DNA of 64,000 bases from Pyrinomonadaceae bacterium (GTDB lineage Bacteria; Acidobacteriota; Blastocatellia; Pyrinomonadales; Pyrinomonadaceae): contig JANQRU010000004.1 in NCBI GenBank assembly GCA_028284415.1, positions 62,001-126,000 of the forward strand, given 5' to 3'. Within the stretch, counting starts at the first letter, position 1. Each line of letters begins with the position of its first letter. The translations under genes and the position numbers were made by a program. This document shows positions 25,721-34,242 of the stretch, piece after piece. Under the pieces are notes generated by a model. That model had not been told where the DNA came from. It saw only the letters and a program-made list of their open reading frames with translations, and did not search any database.

Positions 25721-26194
25721 ATTACAATTTAATCTCTCCGCCAAACCTTCGCCGCCCCAACGCATTGAAACGGTGTGATTCCATCTGAAAAACGGTTTGG
25801 CAATCGGAGCGAGCAAATTCATCCAAGATTTTTCTGTAGTTACAACCCAATCATATTGGACATAAGTTTTATCTTCACCCTGCGATTCCATCTGCCAGAG
25901 TCCTTTGCCATCGAGTTCACCAAAAGCTCTAACCTCGATCAATTTCAACTTTTCAACTCGCATAATTTCCGAATCAAATGACAATTTATAAGGCAAAACA
26001 CTTCGCCAAGTCGAACGAACTATTTTGCCAACGCCGTTTTCATCGCCCGCTTTTAATTCTTCAACTTTCAAAACAGCTTTCCACCAATTGCTCCATTCTT
26101 CGGAATTTTCTATCTCTGCCCAGACCTTTTCAATCGGCGCGTCAAAAACCCAAACCGTTGTAAATTCATAATCTTGTACCATTTCCCTCTCCAA
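25697..26194 (-). CDS. SRPBCC-family ligand-binding protein
   Basis: 165 residues with the START/polyketide-cyclase plan: an opening TTVWVFDAPIEKVWAEIENSEEWSNWWKAV, a long central beta-sheet and a C-terminal helix with RWNHTVSMRWGGEGL. The helix-grip fold makes a deep cavity for hydrophobic ligands. It converges on the ECF42 gene, overlapping its 3' end by about 24 bp. SRPBCC genes often accompany YciI and ECF genes, though this one is on the opposite strand. No ligand can be predicted. Confidence 0.78.
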   Translation of the reverse strand: MEREMVQDYEFTTVWVFDAPIEKVWAEIENSEEWSNWWKAVLKVEELKAGDENGVGKIVRSTWRSVLPYKLSFDSEIMRVEKLKLIEVRAFGELDGKGLWQMESQGEDKTYVQYDWVVTTEKSWMNLLAPIAKPFFRWNHTVSMRWGGEGLAERLNCNLLEIRDS

Positions 26195-26410
26195 AAAAAA
26201 TTGACTTAAGTTGTTGAAAGTTTTAACTTTAATGCATACCCCAAAGAATTTTTAGAAATAGCTTATAACAAAAGCTAAAGCTATTGGATTATCTGCGATA
26301 GTAAAAATTATAAGTAACAAATCTTTCTTATAGTTCGGCTAAAGTATGTGATGCGATTTAAATTATTTTGAATAGTCTTTTAGTAATTTTTGTATAGGAG
26401 AAGAATATTT

Positions 26411-26812
26411 ATGTGGAATGACTTTAAAGAGTTTTTAAAGCGAGGAAATGTTTTAGATTTAGCGATCGGTTTAGTAATCGGTGCAGCATTTGGAAAAATT
26501 GTCACAACTGTTGTAGAGGGACTGTTAATGCCTGTTGTGGGTATGCTTACAGGCGGAGTTAATTTTGCCGAAAAATGTTTTAACCTTACCGACCAACAAA
26601 TCGCAAGTTGTGCAGAGGCAAAAGAAAAAGGCTTGGCTGTTTTGCAATATGGATCGGTGATATCAGTAGTAATTGAGTTTTTAATAATCGCCCTCTTCGT
26701 ATTTTTAATTGCTCGCTGGGCAGTTAAAATGTTCAAAGGACTCGAAGCAGATTCAGGTCCAAGCGATGAAGTGGTATTGCTTACAGAAATTCGTGACAAC
26801 TTGAAAAAATAG
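26411..26812 (+). CDS. mscL: large-conductance mechanosensitive channel MscL
   Basis: 133 residues, the normal length. The signature start MWNDFKEFLKRGNVLDLAIG leads into the first helix (AIGLVIGAAFGKIVTTVV), a periplasmic loop and the second helix (VISVVIEFLIIALFVFLIA), ending in a charged C-terminal helix. MscL forms a pentameric pore in the inner membrane that opens under severe hypo-osmotic stress. AGGAG precedes the ATG at 26411 with good spacing; an in-frame TTG seven codons upstream lies within the ribosome site and is rejected. The loop contains two Cys residues (EKCFNL, ASCAEA), possibly a disulfide. Confidence 0.95.
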   Translation: MWNDFKEFLKRGNVLDLAIGLVIGAAFGKIVTTVVEGLLMPVVGMLTGGVNFAEKCFNLTDQQIASCAEAKEKGLAVLQYGSVISVVIEFLIIALFVFLIARWAVKMFKGLEADSGPSDEVVLLTEIRDNLKK

Positions 26813-26826
26813 ATAAAAAATCTTTA

Positions 26827-26910
26827 TCAGTATAGCGAACGATAGTGAGCAAGTTTCTTTACCGCCAGGTTGAGACTTACAAAATTACTCGCTATTGCTC
26901 GTTATACCGA
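26827..26910. repeat. long imperfect inverted repeat after mscL
   Basis: Arms 26830-26849 (GTATAGCGAACGATAGTGAG) and 26888-26907 pair with 16 Watson-Crick and three G-U pairs and one mismatch on the plus strand; an inner stem AAGTTTC/GAGACTT adds to it. The right arm overlaps the last codons of the convergent cyclo-ligase gene. It may be a terminator-like structure, but there is no T-run. Confidence 0.5.
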
Positions 26911-27485
26911 TTAAGAAAATTCCAAACTCTTTCGGGCGTGATGCAATAATCTAACTTCACATCAAAATTATTCACATCTTCAATTTCTTCAATCGGCTCA
27001 AAAAAACTCAAACCAATTTTCAAACAATCTCCTCTACATTTAGCTAAACACTTATCGTAAAAACCTTTTCCATATCCAACTCGAAAGCCTCGTTTATCAA
27101 AGCACAACAACGGAACTAAAACCAAATCAATTTCCCTTTCATCAACCAATTCATCCTCAAAAGGCTCGTCAATTCCCCAACGATTTTTTACGAGCGTAGT
27201 TTCGGAATCTAAATCAAGATGCTCCAAAACATCTTTCTCAAAATTAACACGCGGGACGATTGTTTTGATGTTCGGATAAGTTTCTCGAACTTCATCCAAA
27301 ACAAATGAAGTATCAATTTCGCCATTCTCTTTTATCGAAAGAAATAAATGCAACAACTTCACATCTTCCAAATCAAAGTTGCTAAAAAATCGCTCTTTAA
27401 TTCGCAAACTTTTCTCTTCTCTTGCTTGTTCTGTTAAAGATTTTTGCCTGACGAGATATATTTTGCGGACTTGATATTTAGTCAT
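26892..27485 (-). CDS. 5-formyltetrahydrofolate cyclo-ligase
   Basis: 197 residues, a typical length. It converts 5-formyl-THF to 5,10-methenyl-THF using ATP in folate metabolism. The N-terminus has the family's basic helix (KIYLVRQKSLTEQAREEKS), and the nucleotide/folate-binding motif GYGKGFYDK is at 137-145, preceded by DLVLVPLLCFDKRGFRVG. It is convergent with mscL and its end overlaps a palindrome. In proteobacteria the ortholog follows 6S RNA; I could not identify a 6S RNA in the AT-rich 220 bp upstream. Confidence 0.9.
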   Translation of the reverse strand: MTKYQVRKIYLVRQKSLTEQAREEKSLRIKERFFSNFDLEDVKLLHLFLSIKENGEIDTSFVLDEVRETYPNIKTIVPRVNFEKDVLEHLDLDSETTLVKNRWGIDEPFEDELVDEREIDLVLVPLLCFDKRGFRVGYGKGFYDKCLAKCRGDCLKIGLSFFEPIEEIEDVNNFDVKLDYCITPERVWNFLNRYNEQ

Positions 27486-27708
27486 TAAGATAAATTTTGA
27501 CTTTTTTTGTAAATAAAACTTACAAACTTAAATTTTTTTGTAATATTTTTGCTGAATTTCTCATATTATAAGTAGGAAAAAAAAAACTTTATAAAAAAAA
27601 ATCTTTATAACATTATTATAGCTAAATTCAAGGTCTAAGAAAGTCGCCCTCCGAGTCTTATTGGTACTTTCATAACAAATAGTTTAGCTAAACAATTTTG
27701 GAGAAATT

Positions 27709-28959
27709 ATGAAAATTGAACGTCGGACTTTTTTTGCTCAATCTCTTCTCTTGGGTTTGGGAACTACAACTGTTTTTGGATCATCTCCCAATAATCATAA
27801 AGAAAATGAGTGTTTGGCAGATGAAGATAATATATGTGTGGCTAAACCATCTCCTGCGGATGCCTTGAATACATATATTTTATTAATTCCCAAAGTACGA
27901 GGTGAGATTCTTTCAAAAATTGTTGTTATGTTAACAACTATTTGTCGAAGATACAGAGATATTCTAGATGAGTTAAAAGAAAAAGTATCACTACTTGAAA
28001 AAGAAATTGATAAATCCAAGAAAACTACAACTCAAAATTTAAAAAGACTATTAGACGCGGGGGAAAAGCAGACCAGATTTATAAATTCGTCAACAAATAA
28101 CAGTAGTGCAAATGTACTCGCGTTTGCGGTGATAAATGATCAAATTCAAAAAAATGTTGATGACTTACTTCCAAAAGGTGAAAATACTTTAAGTCCTAAA
28201 GCCTCAGAACTTGTTAATGACATTGTCAAAATAATCAAGGATTCAAGTCAAATTCAAAAAGAGATTGAAACTGAACAAAGAAAGGTGAATAAAAATGTGG
28301 AATCTCTTAATGATAATATAGAAAAAATTAATAAATTAGTTGAAAGTGCCACAAGGCATATTGATACTGCTAATCACTCAAAATCAACTCAGTCACAGAT
28401 AGCAGAAGCAAAGTCCATTACTAAAAAAGATGTTAATGAGATTATTAAAATAGTAGAGAGAGAGTTAAAGCCGCTAGCTTCTAATATAGAAAAGGCTCTT
28501 GATATGATTGAAACTCTAATTCTTGCTTTGAGAGGAGTGCATTCCTGGGTCATAACTATTGATCAAGACATTCCGTTTCAAGAAAAATCAAAAAATCAGA
28601 ACACGCAGTTTATAAAAACAAACTTTTCGGGTCTTTATATTACTAATAGAAAAGACCTTCCAAGAAGGATGCTTATTGAAATCTCAAGGGCAATAGAAGA
28701 AACTTGCGGTAGAGTCACAATGCTGGAACAAGCACATATAGTTACAAATTATGTAGAACTAGTCGGACGTCAAATATATTCTGATGTTGTTTCATGTAAT
28801 AGAGAAGAGATATTCCGAAGAATATTAAGATTAATTAAGAATGGGCTAGGATATCTTGATTGGTGGCTTGACAAAATTGTCCGTTGCGAATCAGAAACAG
28901 CAAAGAGGAACTTAGCCAGTAAACTTACTGATATCATTATGAAGTATTATTGTCGTTAA
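27709..28959 (+). CDS. Tat-signal coiled-coil protein of unknown function
   Basis: 416 residues. The N-terminus MKIERRTFFAQSLLLGLG has a twin arginine (R5-R6) followed by a hydrophobic stretch, a plausible Tat signal. Residues about 80-270 are rich in heptad-like Leu/Ile with Lys/Glu, suggesting a long coiled coil; a C-terminal globular part holds paired cysteines (DVVSCNREEI and IVRCESETAK). No family recognised. The coding DNA is visibly more AT-rich than its neighbours, which hints at recent acquisition. A GGAG site precedes the ATG. The next gene, 37 bp on, encodes a membrane protein; the two look like one unit. Confidence 0.6.
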   Translation: MKIERRTFFAQSLLLGLGTTTVFGSSPNNHKENECLADEDNICVAKPSPADALNTYILLIPKVRGEILSKIVVMLTTICRRYRDILDELKEKVSLLEKEIDKSKKTTTQNLKRLLDAGEKQTRFINSSTNNSSANVLAFAVINDQIQKNVDDLLPKGENTLSPKASELVNDIVKIIKDSSQIQKEIETEQRKVNKNVESLNDNIEKINKLVESATRHIDTANHSKSTQSQIAEAKSITKKDVNEIIKIVERELKPLASNIEKALDMIETLILALRGVHSWVITIDQDIPFQEKSKNQNTQFIKTNFSGLYITNRKDLPRRMLIEISRAIEETCGRVTMLEQAHIVTNYVELVGRQIYSDVVSCNREEIFRRILRLIKNGLGYLDWWLDKIVRCESETAKRNLASKLTDIIMKYYCR

Positions 28960-28996
28960 TGATAATGATGAATAAATTTAGAACAAACTAAAAGTT

Positions 28997-29812
28997 ATGA
29001 CACTAAAAAATTTTCAAGATGAAGATGAATCATTGCAAAATAGTCCTTCAAAAGAAGAAGAACCAATTAGGAGTCAAATTGTAAAGTTCTTTAACTTTTC
29101 TTGGATATCATTTGCTACATATTTAGTTGTATTTGTATTTCCTTTAATATTATTTTTTCTTTTTTATGGAAATGCATTTGATAATGATGAATGGATGAAG
29201 ATAATTCCTGCATATTTTATTACTGTTATTTTTTTATATTTTTGTTCTCAAATTATTTCTACATTAGCCAATCGAATGTGGCAAAGAAAAGTCATAGAAA
29301 ACGATATCAGTAGTCTTTACGAAAAACTTGAAGATGATAACTTTTTCACAACTCTAATAAGAATCAACTTTAAATATATAGATAAGTATTACTTGCAAAC
29401 ACAAGTTCAAGCTAATAAAAGTTTCTATGTTTCAACAATAGCTGCTATTGTTTCCCTAATTATCATTATTGTTGGTATCGTTATGTTGTATGTAGATTTA
29501 GGTGGGGCTAATAAAGAATTTGCATCCTATATAACAATAGGAGCCGGAGCACTTGGCGAGTTCATTGCTACTATATTTTTTTACCTCTACAACCGAACCG
29601 TAATAGAAATGTCTAGCTATCATCAAAAACTGGTATTGACCCAAAACATCAGTTTAGCTTTGAGAATTGCCGATCAACTCGAAAACAAAGAAGCTAAAGC
29701 TACAGCTCAAACAGCACTTATTACAGCTTTGTCCAAGGATATAAATATGTATCTCACTATGCAGGTTTCAAAAGCCTTAAACGAAGAAACAAATAATAAT
29801 ACTCAAACCTAA
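28997..29812 (+). CDS. four-helix membrane protein with TRADD-N-associated-type 2TM domain
   Basis: 271 residues. Membrane helices lie at about 35-58, 68-90, 143-166 and 176-198. The segment 118-232 (QTQVQANKSFYVSTIAAIVS, GALGEFIATIFFYLYNRTV, then an amphipathic helix) strongly resembles, from memory, the two-helix domain described in cyanobacterial TRADD-N-containing conflict systems. There it sits beside death-like or TIR-type signalling domains; none of those is evident here, where the partner is the Tat coiled-coil protein just upstream. No RBS consensus is obvious. Its role in immunity is inference; a plain scaffold protein is possible. Confidence 0.6.
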   Translation: MTLKNFQDEDESLQNSPSKEEEPIRSQIVKFFNFSWISFATYLVVFVFPLILFFLFYGNAFDNDEWMKIIPAYFITVIFLYFCSQIISTLANRMWQRKVIENDISSLYEKLEDDNFFTTLIRINFKYIDKYYLQTQVQANKSFYVSTIAAIVSLIIIIVGIVMLYVDLGGANKEFASYITIGAGALGEFIATIFFYLYNRTVIEMSSYHQKLVLTQNISLALRIADQLENKEAKATAQTALITALSKDINMYLTMQVSKALNEETNNNTQT

Positions 29813-29818
29813 AGTTTA

Positions 29819-30928
29819 CTAATTTTTCTCAATCCAACCGCCACCGACAACTTCTTCGCCGTCGTAGAAGACGGTTGCTTGTCCGGGTGTGATTGCCGCT
29901 GTCGGGTTATCGAAGACGATTTTTGCACGATTATCGGGTAGAGCGGTTATAGTTGCAGATTCGGGTTTGTGGCGGTAGCGTATGCGGACTTCGGCACGGA
30001 CTGGTTCCGAGGGTTCGTCAAATGCCACCCAGTTTACGCCTTTTGCGGTGAATTCTGTGTCGTCTAATTCTTCTTTTTCGCCGACGATTATTTGATTTTT
30101 GGCACGCTCTATTTGGACGACGTAGAGCGGTTTTTCGTGGGCGATTCCTAAACCACGGCGTTGTCCGATTGTGTAGCGATGGATTCCCTTGTGTTCGTTT
30201 AGAACTTCGCCTTTTTTGTTGATGATTTCACCTTTTTCAGGAATTTCATCTTCTCTGCCTTCATGTTCGAGATAGCGGTCAATGAATTCAGAGTATTTGC
30301 CGTCAGGTACGAAACAGATTTCCTGTGATTCGGCTTTTTCTGCGGTGTAAAGTCCGGCGTCGCGGGCGATTCCGCGAACTTCAGATTTTTCCATTTCTCC
30401 CAAAGGAAAAAGCGAACGAGAAAGCTGATCTTGGTTTAATTCCCATAGGAAATAGCTTTGATCTTTCCAATGATTTCTGCCACGAAAAAGTCTGTAACGA
30501 TCTTTTTCTTCGTCGTATTTAACGCGTGCAAAATGTCCCGTCGCAACTTTATCGCAACCGAGACTTAAAGCCATTCTGTCCAAAGATTCAAATTTCAGAC
30601 GTGAATTACAAGCTACACACGGAATTGGCGTTTCGCCTGATAAATAGCTGTCAATAAAAGGATTAACGACATCGCGTTCAAAATCTTTTTCGAGATTTAA
30701 AACATAAAATGGAAATCCGAGCGATTCGGCAACACGCCTTGCATCATAGACATCATCAAGCGAACAACAACGCGACGGCAAAGGATCGCCGTTTTCGTCC
30801 GTGTTGATATTGCGGTTCTGATTCCACAATTGCATCGTGAAGCCAACTAATTCGTTTCCTTCTTCTTTAAGAATCGCCGCAGCGGTCGAAGAGTCAACGC
30901 CGCCACTCATTGCTACTGCTATTTTCAT
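29819..30928 (-). CDS. mnmA: tRNA-specific 2-thiouridylase MnmA
   Basis: 369 residues from the ATG at 30928, which starts directly at the PP-loop strand (MKIAVAMSGGVDSS); an upstream in-frame ATG would add 34 residues not seen in the family. MnmA adds sulfur to U34 of Lys, Glu and Gln tRNAs. The ATP loop SGGVDSS is at 8-14. The catalytic cysteines are C107 (CNSRLKF, equivalent to E. coli C102) and C205 (SQEICFV, equivalent to C199). KIVFDNPTAAITPGQ-type and FYDGEEVVGGGWI endings complete the C-terminal domain. The gene ends 6 bp from the convergent membrane-protein gene. Confidence 0.95.
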   Translation of the reverse strand: MKIAVAMSGGVDSSTAAAILKEEGNELVGFTMQLWNQNRNINTDENGDPLPSRCCSLDDVYDARRVAESLGFPFYVLNLEKDFERDVVNPFIDSYLSGETPIPCVACNSRLKFESLDRMALSLGCDKVATGHFARVKYDEEKDRYRLFRGRNHWKDQSYFLWELNQDQLSRSLFPLGEMEKSEVRGIARDAGLYTAEKAESQEICFVPDGKYSEFIDRYLEHEGREDEIPEKGEIINKKGEVLNEHKGIHRYTIGQRRGLGIAHEKPLYVVQIERAKNQIIVGEKEELDDTEFTAKGVNWVAFDEPSEPVRAEVRIRYRHKPESATITALPDNRAKIVFDNPTAAITPGQATVFYDGEEVVGGGWIEKN

Positions 30929-31012
30929 TTTCCTTTTTCTAACCAAAATCAAACAAATTTGATAACATTTAAGTATAGCAAAATTGCTGAAGGGTTTAGA
31001 GTTTAGCAAACC

Positions 31013-31750
31013 ATGAAAAGATGTCCACAATGTAATACGGTTTTTGAGGATGAAATGACTTACTGCAAAGAGGATGGAACTCCTCTGGTGAATGATAGTA
31101 TGTCCCTACCATCAGATTTTGTACCCGAAGATCATGATGATGATGAACAAGAAACTGTCTTGCGACACACACCAATAAATTTTGACATTTCAAATCCGAG
31201 TGTTCCGCCGAATCAACCTCAAACTTCCCAGTCAATGCCTCAGCAACCACAAGTAAATCCGTATGCTCCAAATCATGGCAATTCAATTCCGCCAACTCCG
31301 CCAAAATCGAATCGCGGGTGCTTAAAGTATTCACTTTTTTTGTTTATCGGATTATTGCTTGGCGGCGGAGCTGTTTTGGTAATTATGGGCGTTGGTTTTG
31401 TCTATATGAATGTTTCCTCAAACAATAATCGCCCACCAAAAATCGAAAAGGTTGAAAAGAGAAAAAGTGAGAATAATTCAAATAGAAATACCAGACGAAG
31501 GTCTTCAAAAAAACATTCCGAGCCAAATACTGAAGTTGATGATTCTAAACTAAATGGGCGCATCATCAGAAATAGAGCCTCACTAAAATCTACGCCAAGA
31601 TACCGTTCGAGAACAATTGACCGCTTGCCTAAAAATGACCGCATAGAAATTATCCGTCGCCGAACTCCAACAAGCAGTTGGTACGAAGTCCGTTGTGAAC
31701 ACGGCTCACGCGGATGGATCAGCGGTTATGCAATTGAATTTACAGATTGA
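31013..31750 (+). CDS. zinc-ribbon / SH3-domain membrane protein
   Basis: 245 residues. The N-terminus has a short zinc ribbon, C4-x2-C7 and C18 in MKRCPQCNTVFEDEMTYCKE, with the fourth ligand perhaps Asp. A proline/glutamine-rich linker leads to one membrane helix (105-131) and a C-terminal SH3-like domain (182-245; RASLKSTPRYRSRTIDRLP, WYEVRCEHGSRGWISGYAI). Proteins of this layout, cytosolic ribbon plus extracytoplasmic SH3b, are frequent in Acidobacteriota and lack a known role; SH3b domains commonly bind cell-wall peptides. It is divergent from mnmA. Confidence 0.78.
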   Translation: MKRCPQCNTVFEDEMTYCKEDGTPLVNDSMSLPSDFVPEDHDDDEQETVLRHTPINFDISNPSVPPNQPQTSQSMPQQPQVNPYAPNHGNSIPPTPPKSNRGCLKYSLFLFIGLLLGGGAVLVIMGVGFVYMNVSSNNNRPPKIEKVEKRKSENNSNRNTRRRSSKKHSEPNTEVDDSKLNGRIIRNRASLKSTPRYRSRTIDRLPKNDRIEIIRRRTPTSSWYEVRCEHGSRGWISGYAIEFTD

Positions 31751-31776
31751 GAAAAGAAATAGAAAATTGTTACGGG

Positions 31777-32922
31777 TTAATTGATTTGTTTTTGTGAAGA
31801 AGCAGATAGCAATTTACTGCCCATTAGAGATTTACGAATCTCCTCAGCATAGGCTTTTGAACCTTCTATATTTGGATGCCCGATGCCCGAAAGTTCACAA
31901 AATCTTGTTTTAAATTTGAGTTCAACATCTTTCATTGTTTTAATCGTTTCGCCGCAAACTTTTTTTCTCTCATCATACAAAAAATCTTCCGAACGTCCCT
32001 TTTTAGCCATACCAAAAAGCAGGGAGTTTTTTGTACCAAAACTTCGATTTTCCGGAATTGGAGATTTTACGAAAATAGCTTTTTGTTCACCTCTTTTTTC
32101 ATTTAAACGATTAACTGCTTTTTGCAAAGCCTTTGTTGAATCTTCAAACCAGACTTTTGAACGCTTCGCCATTTTTTTGTGAATTGGTTTGATGAATTGC
32201 TTGGTGAAGATATTGTTCATAATCGGTTTTGCCGGACGCGGAAACTCGTAGAGTTCTAGAATTGCATTGTAGATTTTTCCTGTTGAGGATTTTTTAGAAA
32301 CCATCGGAAAATATCCGATGACGGTTATGAGGGCATTTGGAAAGGTCTGATTGGCGTGTTCTAAAAATCTGAACATCATATCGTTACAGTATTTATCAAT
32401 CTTTTCACGCAATTTTTTATTTTTCTTAAATGGATTGATTATGTAAGAGCTGTTCAAGTTTGTCAGTCCGCCTGAAACCATTATTAGATTTATATATTCC
32501 AACTTTTTGCCTTCTCTTTTGTATTCTTCCGCCGCAACATCAATCTGAGTTTTTGCACTTGGAAATGAAAAATTTATTTCGGGATGATAAAACTTATCCA
32601 AATCCTTCTCAGCATCCTGCATTGCTTTGATCTCTTTCTCGGATAAAAAAAGCCTTGAACCTGAATGTGATTTATTTTTGAGATTTACTTTTCTTTCATT
32701 CTTGAAAACTTCTGCTTCCAACCAATTTTTTGTGAGTGTTGTAAACTTATCTTTTTCCCGTAAGCCCTGCCCTGCAATCAAAGAATCTCCAACGACAAGC
32801 ATTTCAAAATCTTTGTTTGAATTAACAAATTCAGAAAAAGAAAAAGCGTTTCGGCTGGTTAAAAGTAAAGCCGAAAACGCTCCGATCTGTTTCAAAAAAT
32901 TTCTGCGTGAATAATTATCCAT
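31777..32922 (-). CDS. Tat-exported SGNH/GDSL-family hydrolase
   Basis: 381 residues. A Tat signal is visible as S-R-R-N-F-L-K at 5-11 followed by a hydrophobic stretch. The SGNH catalytic blocks follow: G45-D46-S47-L (VVGDSLIAGQG), a G-G-L-T-N block in LIMVSGGLTNLN, and a C-terminal H-P-N at 349-351 (GIGHPNIEGSKAY). Members are esterases or acyltransferases acting on lipids or polysaccharides outside the cytoplasm; Tat export implies folding before translocation. Not obviously linked to the MoxR operon upstream on the same strand, from which a repeat element separates it. Confidence 0.8.
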   Translation of the reverse strand: MDNYSRRNFLKQIGAFSALLLTSRNAFSFSEFVNSNKDFEMLVVGDSLIAGQGLREKDKFTTLTKNWLEAEVFKNERKVNLKNKSHSGSRLFLSEKEIKAMQDAEKDLDKFYHPEINFSFPSAKTQIDVAAEEYKREGKKLEYINLIMVSGGLTNLNSSYIINPFKKNKKLREKIDKYCNDMMFRFLEHANQTFPNALITVIGYFPMVSKKSSTGKIYNAILELYEFPRPAKPIMNNIFTKQFIKPIHKKMAKRSKVWFEDSTKALQKAVNRLNEKRGEQKAIFVKSPIPENRSFGTKNSLLFGMAKKGRSEDFLYDERKKVCGETIKTMKDVELKFKTRFCELSGIGHPNIEGSKAYAEEIRKSLMGSKLLSASSQKQIN

Positions 32923-33036
32923 TGCAATTACCCTACGCCAAAATTATTACAAAATTACTTCAGATTGTCATACTTTTTTTGAGTATCACACTAAAAAGCC
33001 ATTTGAAAACTCACAAATCATAAAAATTTAACAAAA

Positions 33037-33132
33037 ATAGAACGCGGATTTCACGGATTAGGCGGATGCTCGCGGATTTACTCTAAAAAAAATCTGTGAG
33101 AATCCGTATAATCAGCGTAATCCGTGTTCTAT
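33037..33132. repeat. ATAGAAC-ended palindromic element downstream of moxR-like gene
   Basis: 96 bp running from ATAGAACGCGGATTTC to GTTCTAT with internal complementary copies of CGGATT/AATCCG. Its first 18 bases match those at 53948-53965. It may help end the moxR-like operon transcript. Confidence 0.65.
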
Positions 33133-33181
33133 CCTGTCTGATTTATCCTGATTTCTTGAGTTTTTAAACAGCTTCTAAGAC

Positions 33182-34135
33182 TTATCTAGGGACTTCAACG
33201 GTTTTCAGAATATCTGAAATTACCGCATCGGTTGTAGCCCCATCTAATTCGGCTTCCGCACGGAGCGAAAGTCTGTGTCGCAGAACGGGCTTGGCGATGT
33301 CCTTAACATCATCGGGCGTTGGGAAATCTCTGCCGCGAATTGCCGCAAGAGCTTTAGAACAAAGTAAAAGTGCGACAGAAGCTCTCGGACTTGCACCATA
33401 AAGAATGGTCGGATGATTTCGGGTTTTATGAACGATCTCAACAATGTATTTCTGAATTCCCTCTTCTGTATTCATTTGTCGGACTTCCTCACGACAAATT
33501 TTAATTATTTGCGGATTTTGGAGCGGTTCAATTTTTATCTGTTCGAGCTGACGCGAATTAAAGCCTTTGTCCCAACGGGAAACTACCTCTAGTTCTTCTT
33601 CTTTTTCGGGGTAATCAATCAAAATTTTCAGTAAAAAGCGATCGAGTTGAGCTTCGGGAAGAGGATATGTTCCTTCGTATTCAATCGGGTTTTCCGTTGC
33701 CAAAACAGTAAAAAGTGGCGAGAGTTTGTAACGCTTTCCGTCAATTGTCGCTTGGCGTTCTTCCATCGCTTCGAGCAGAGCGGACTGAGTTTTCGGCGGT
33801 GTGCGATTAATTTCATCGGCTAGCAGAATACTCGAAAAAATCGGTCCGGGACGTAGAGTAAATTCCGATTTCTGCATATTGAAAACATTTGTCCCCGTAA
33901 TGTCAGAAGGCATCAGATCGGGCGTAAACTGAATCCGTGAGAACTTAACTTTTATAATTCTTGCGAGAGTTTTAACGATCAGAGTTTTAGCTGTTCCGGG
34001 AACACCTTCAATGAGTGCATGACCTTCAGCCAGAAGTGCGACCAGAATCTGTTCGATGACATCATCCTGTCCAACTACAATTTTGCCAAGTTCATTACGT
34101 ATATGTGCGATAGTTTGTGGAGTATTATTCAGCAT
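33182..34135 (-). CDS. MoxR-family AAA+ ATPase
   Basis: 317 residues: Walker A GVPGTAKT at 44-51, Walker B ILLADE at 103-108, sensor-1 Asn in [15 protein letters not shown], and the C-terminal lid with [14 protein letters not shown]. MoxR ATPases act as chaperones for assembling enzyme complexes or surface structures and are usually next to DUF58/VWA proteins. Here it is at the 3' end of a minus-strand operon with TauE, DUF4350 and DUF4129 genes, and no DUF58 gene is present in the window. The cytosolic ATPase probably assists the membrane proteins encoded upstream. Confidence 0.92.
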   Translation of the reverse strand: MLNNTPQTIAHIRNELGKIVVGQDDVIEQILVALLAEGHALIEGVPGTAKTLIVKTLARIIKVKFSRIQFTPDLMPSDITGTNVFNMQKSEFTLRPGPIFSSILLADEINRTPPKTQSALLEAMEERQATIDGKRYKLSPLFTVLATENPIEYEGTYPLPEAQLDRFLLKILIDYPEKEEELEVVSRWDKGFNSRQLEQIKIEPLQNPQIIKICREEVRQMNTEEGIQKYIVEIVHKTRNHPTILYGASPRASVALLLCSKALAAIRGRDFPTPDDVKDIAKPVLRHRLSLRAEAELDGATTDAVISDILKTVEVPR

Positions 34136-34146
34136 CTATTTTTTTC

Positions 34147-34236
34147 GCCCACGAATAACACGAATCTGCACAAATAAGAGAAGAAATTATTATATGCTTC
34201 TCAATATATTCGTGTTAATTTGTGCTATACATGGGC
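34147..34236. repeat. imperfect palindromic repeat between moxR-like and tauE-like genes
   Basis: Starts GCCCACGAATAACACGAA and ends in its loose complement around ATTCGTGTTAATTTGTG...GGGC. Word content is like the elements flanking the VPS10 gene, but copies differ. Confidence 0.5.
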
Positions 34237-34242
34237 AAATTC

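Noticed and set aside
27486..27708. Possible 6S RNA upstream of the 5-formyl-THF cyclo-ligase gene
   Set aside because: The link is known in other phyla, but this AT-rich stretch shows no long bulged hairpin, and it lies between divergent genes.
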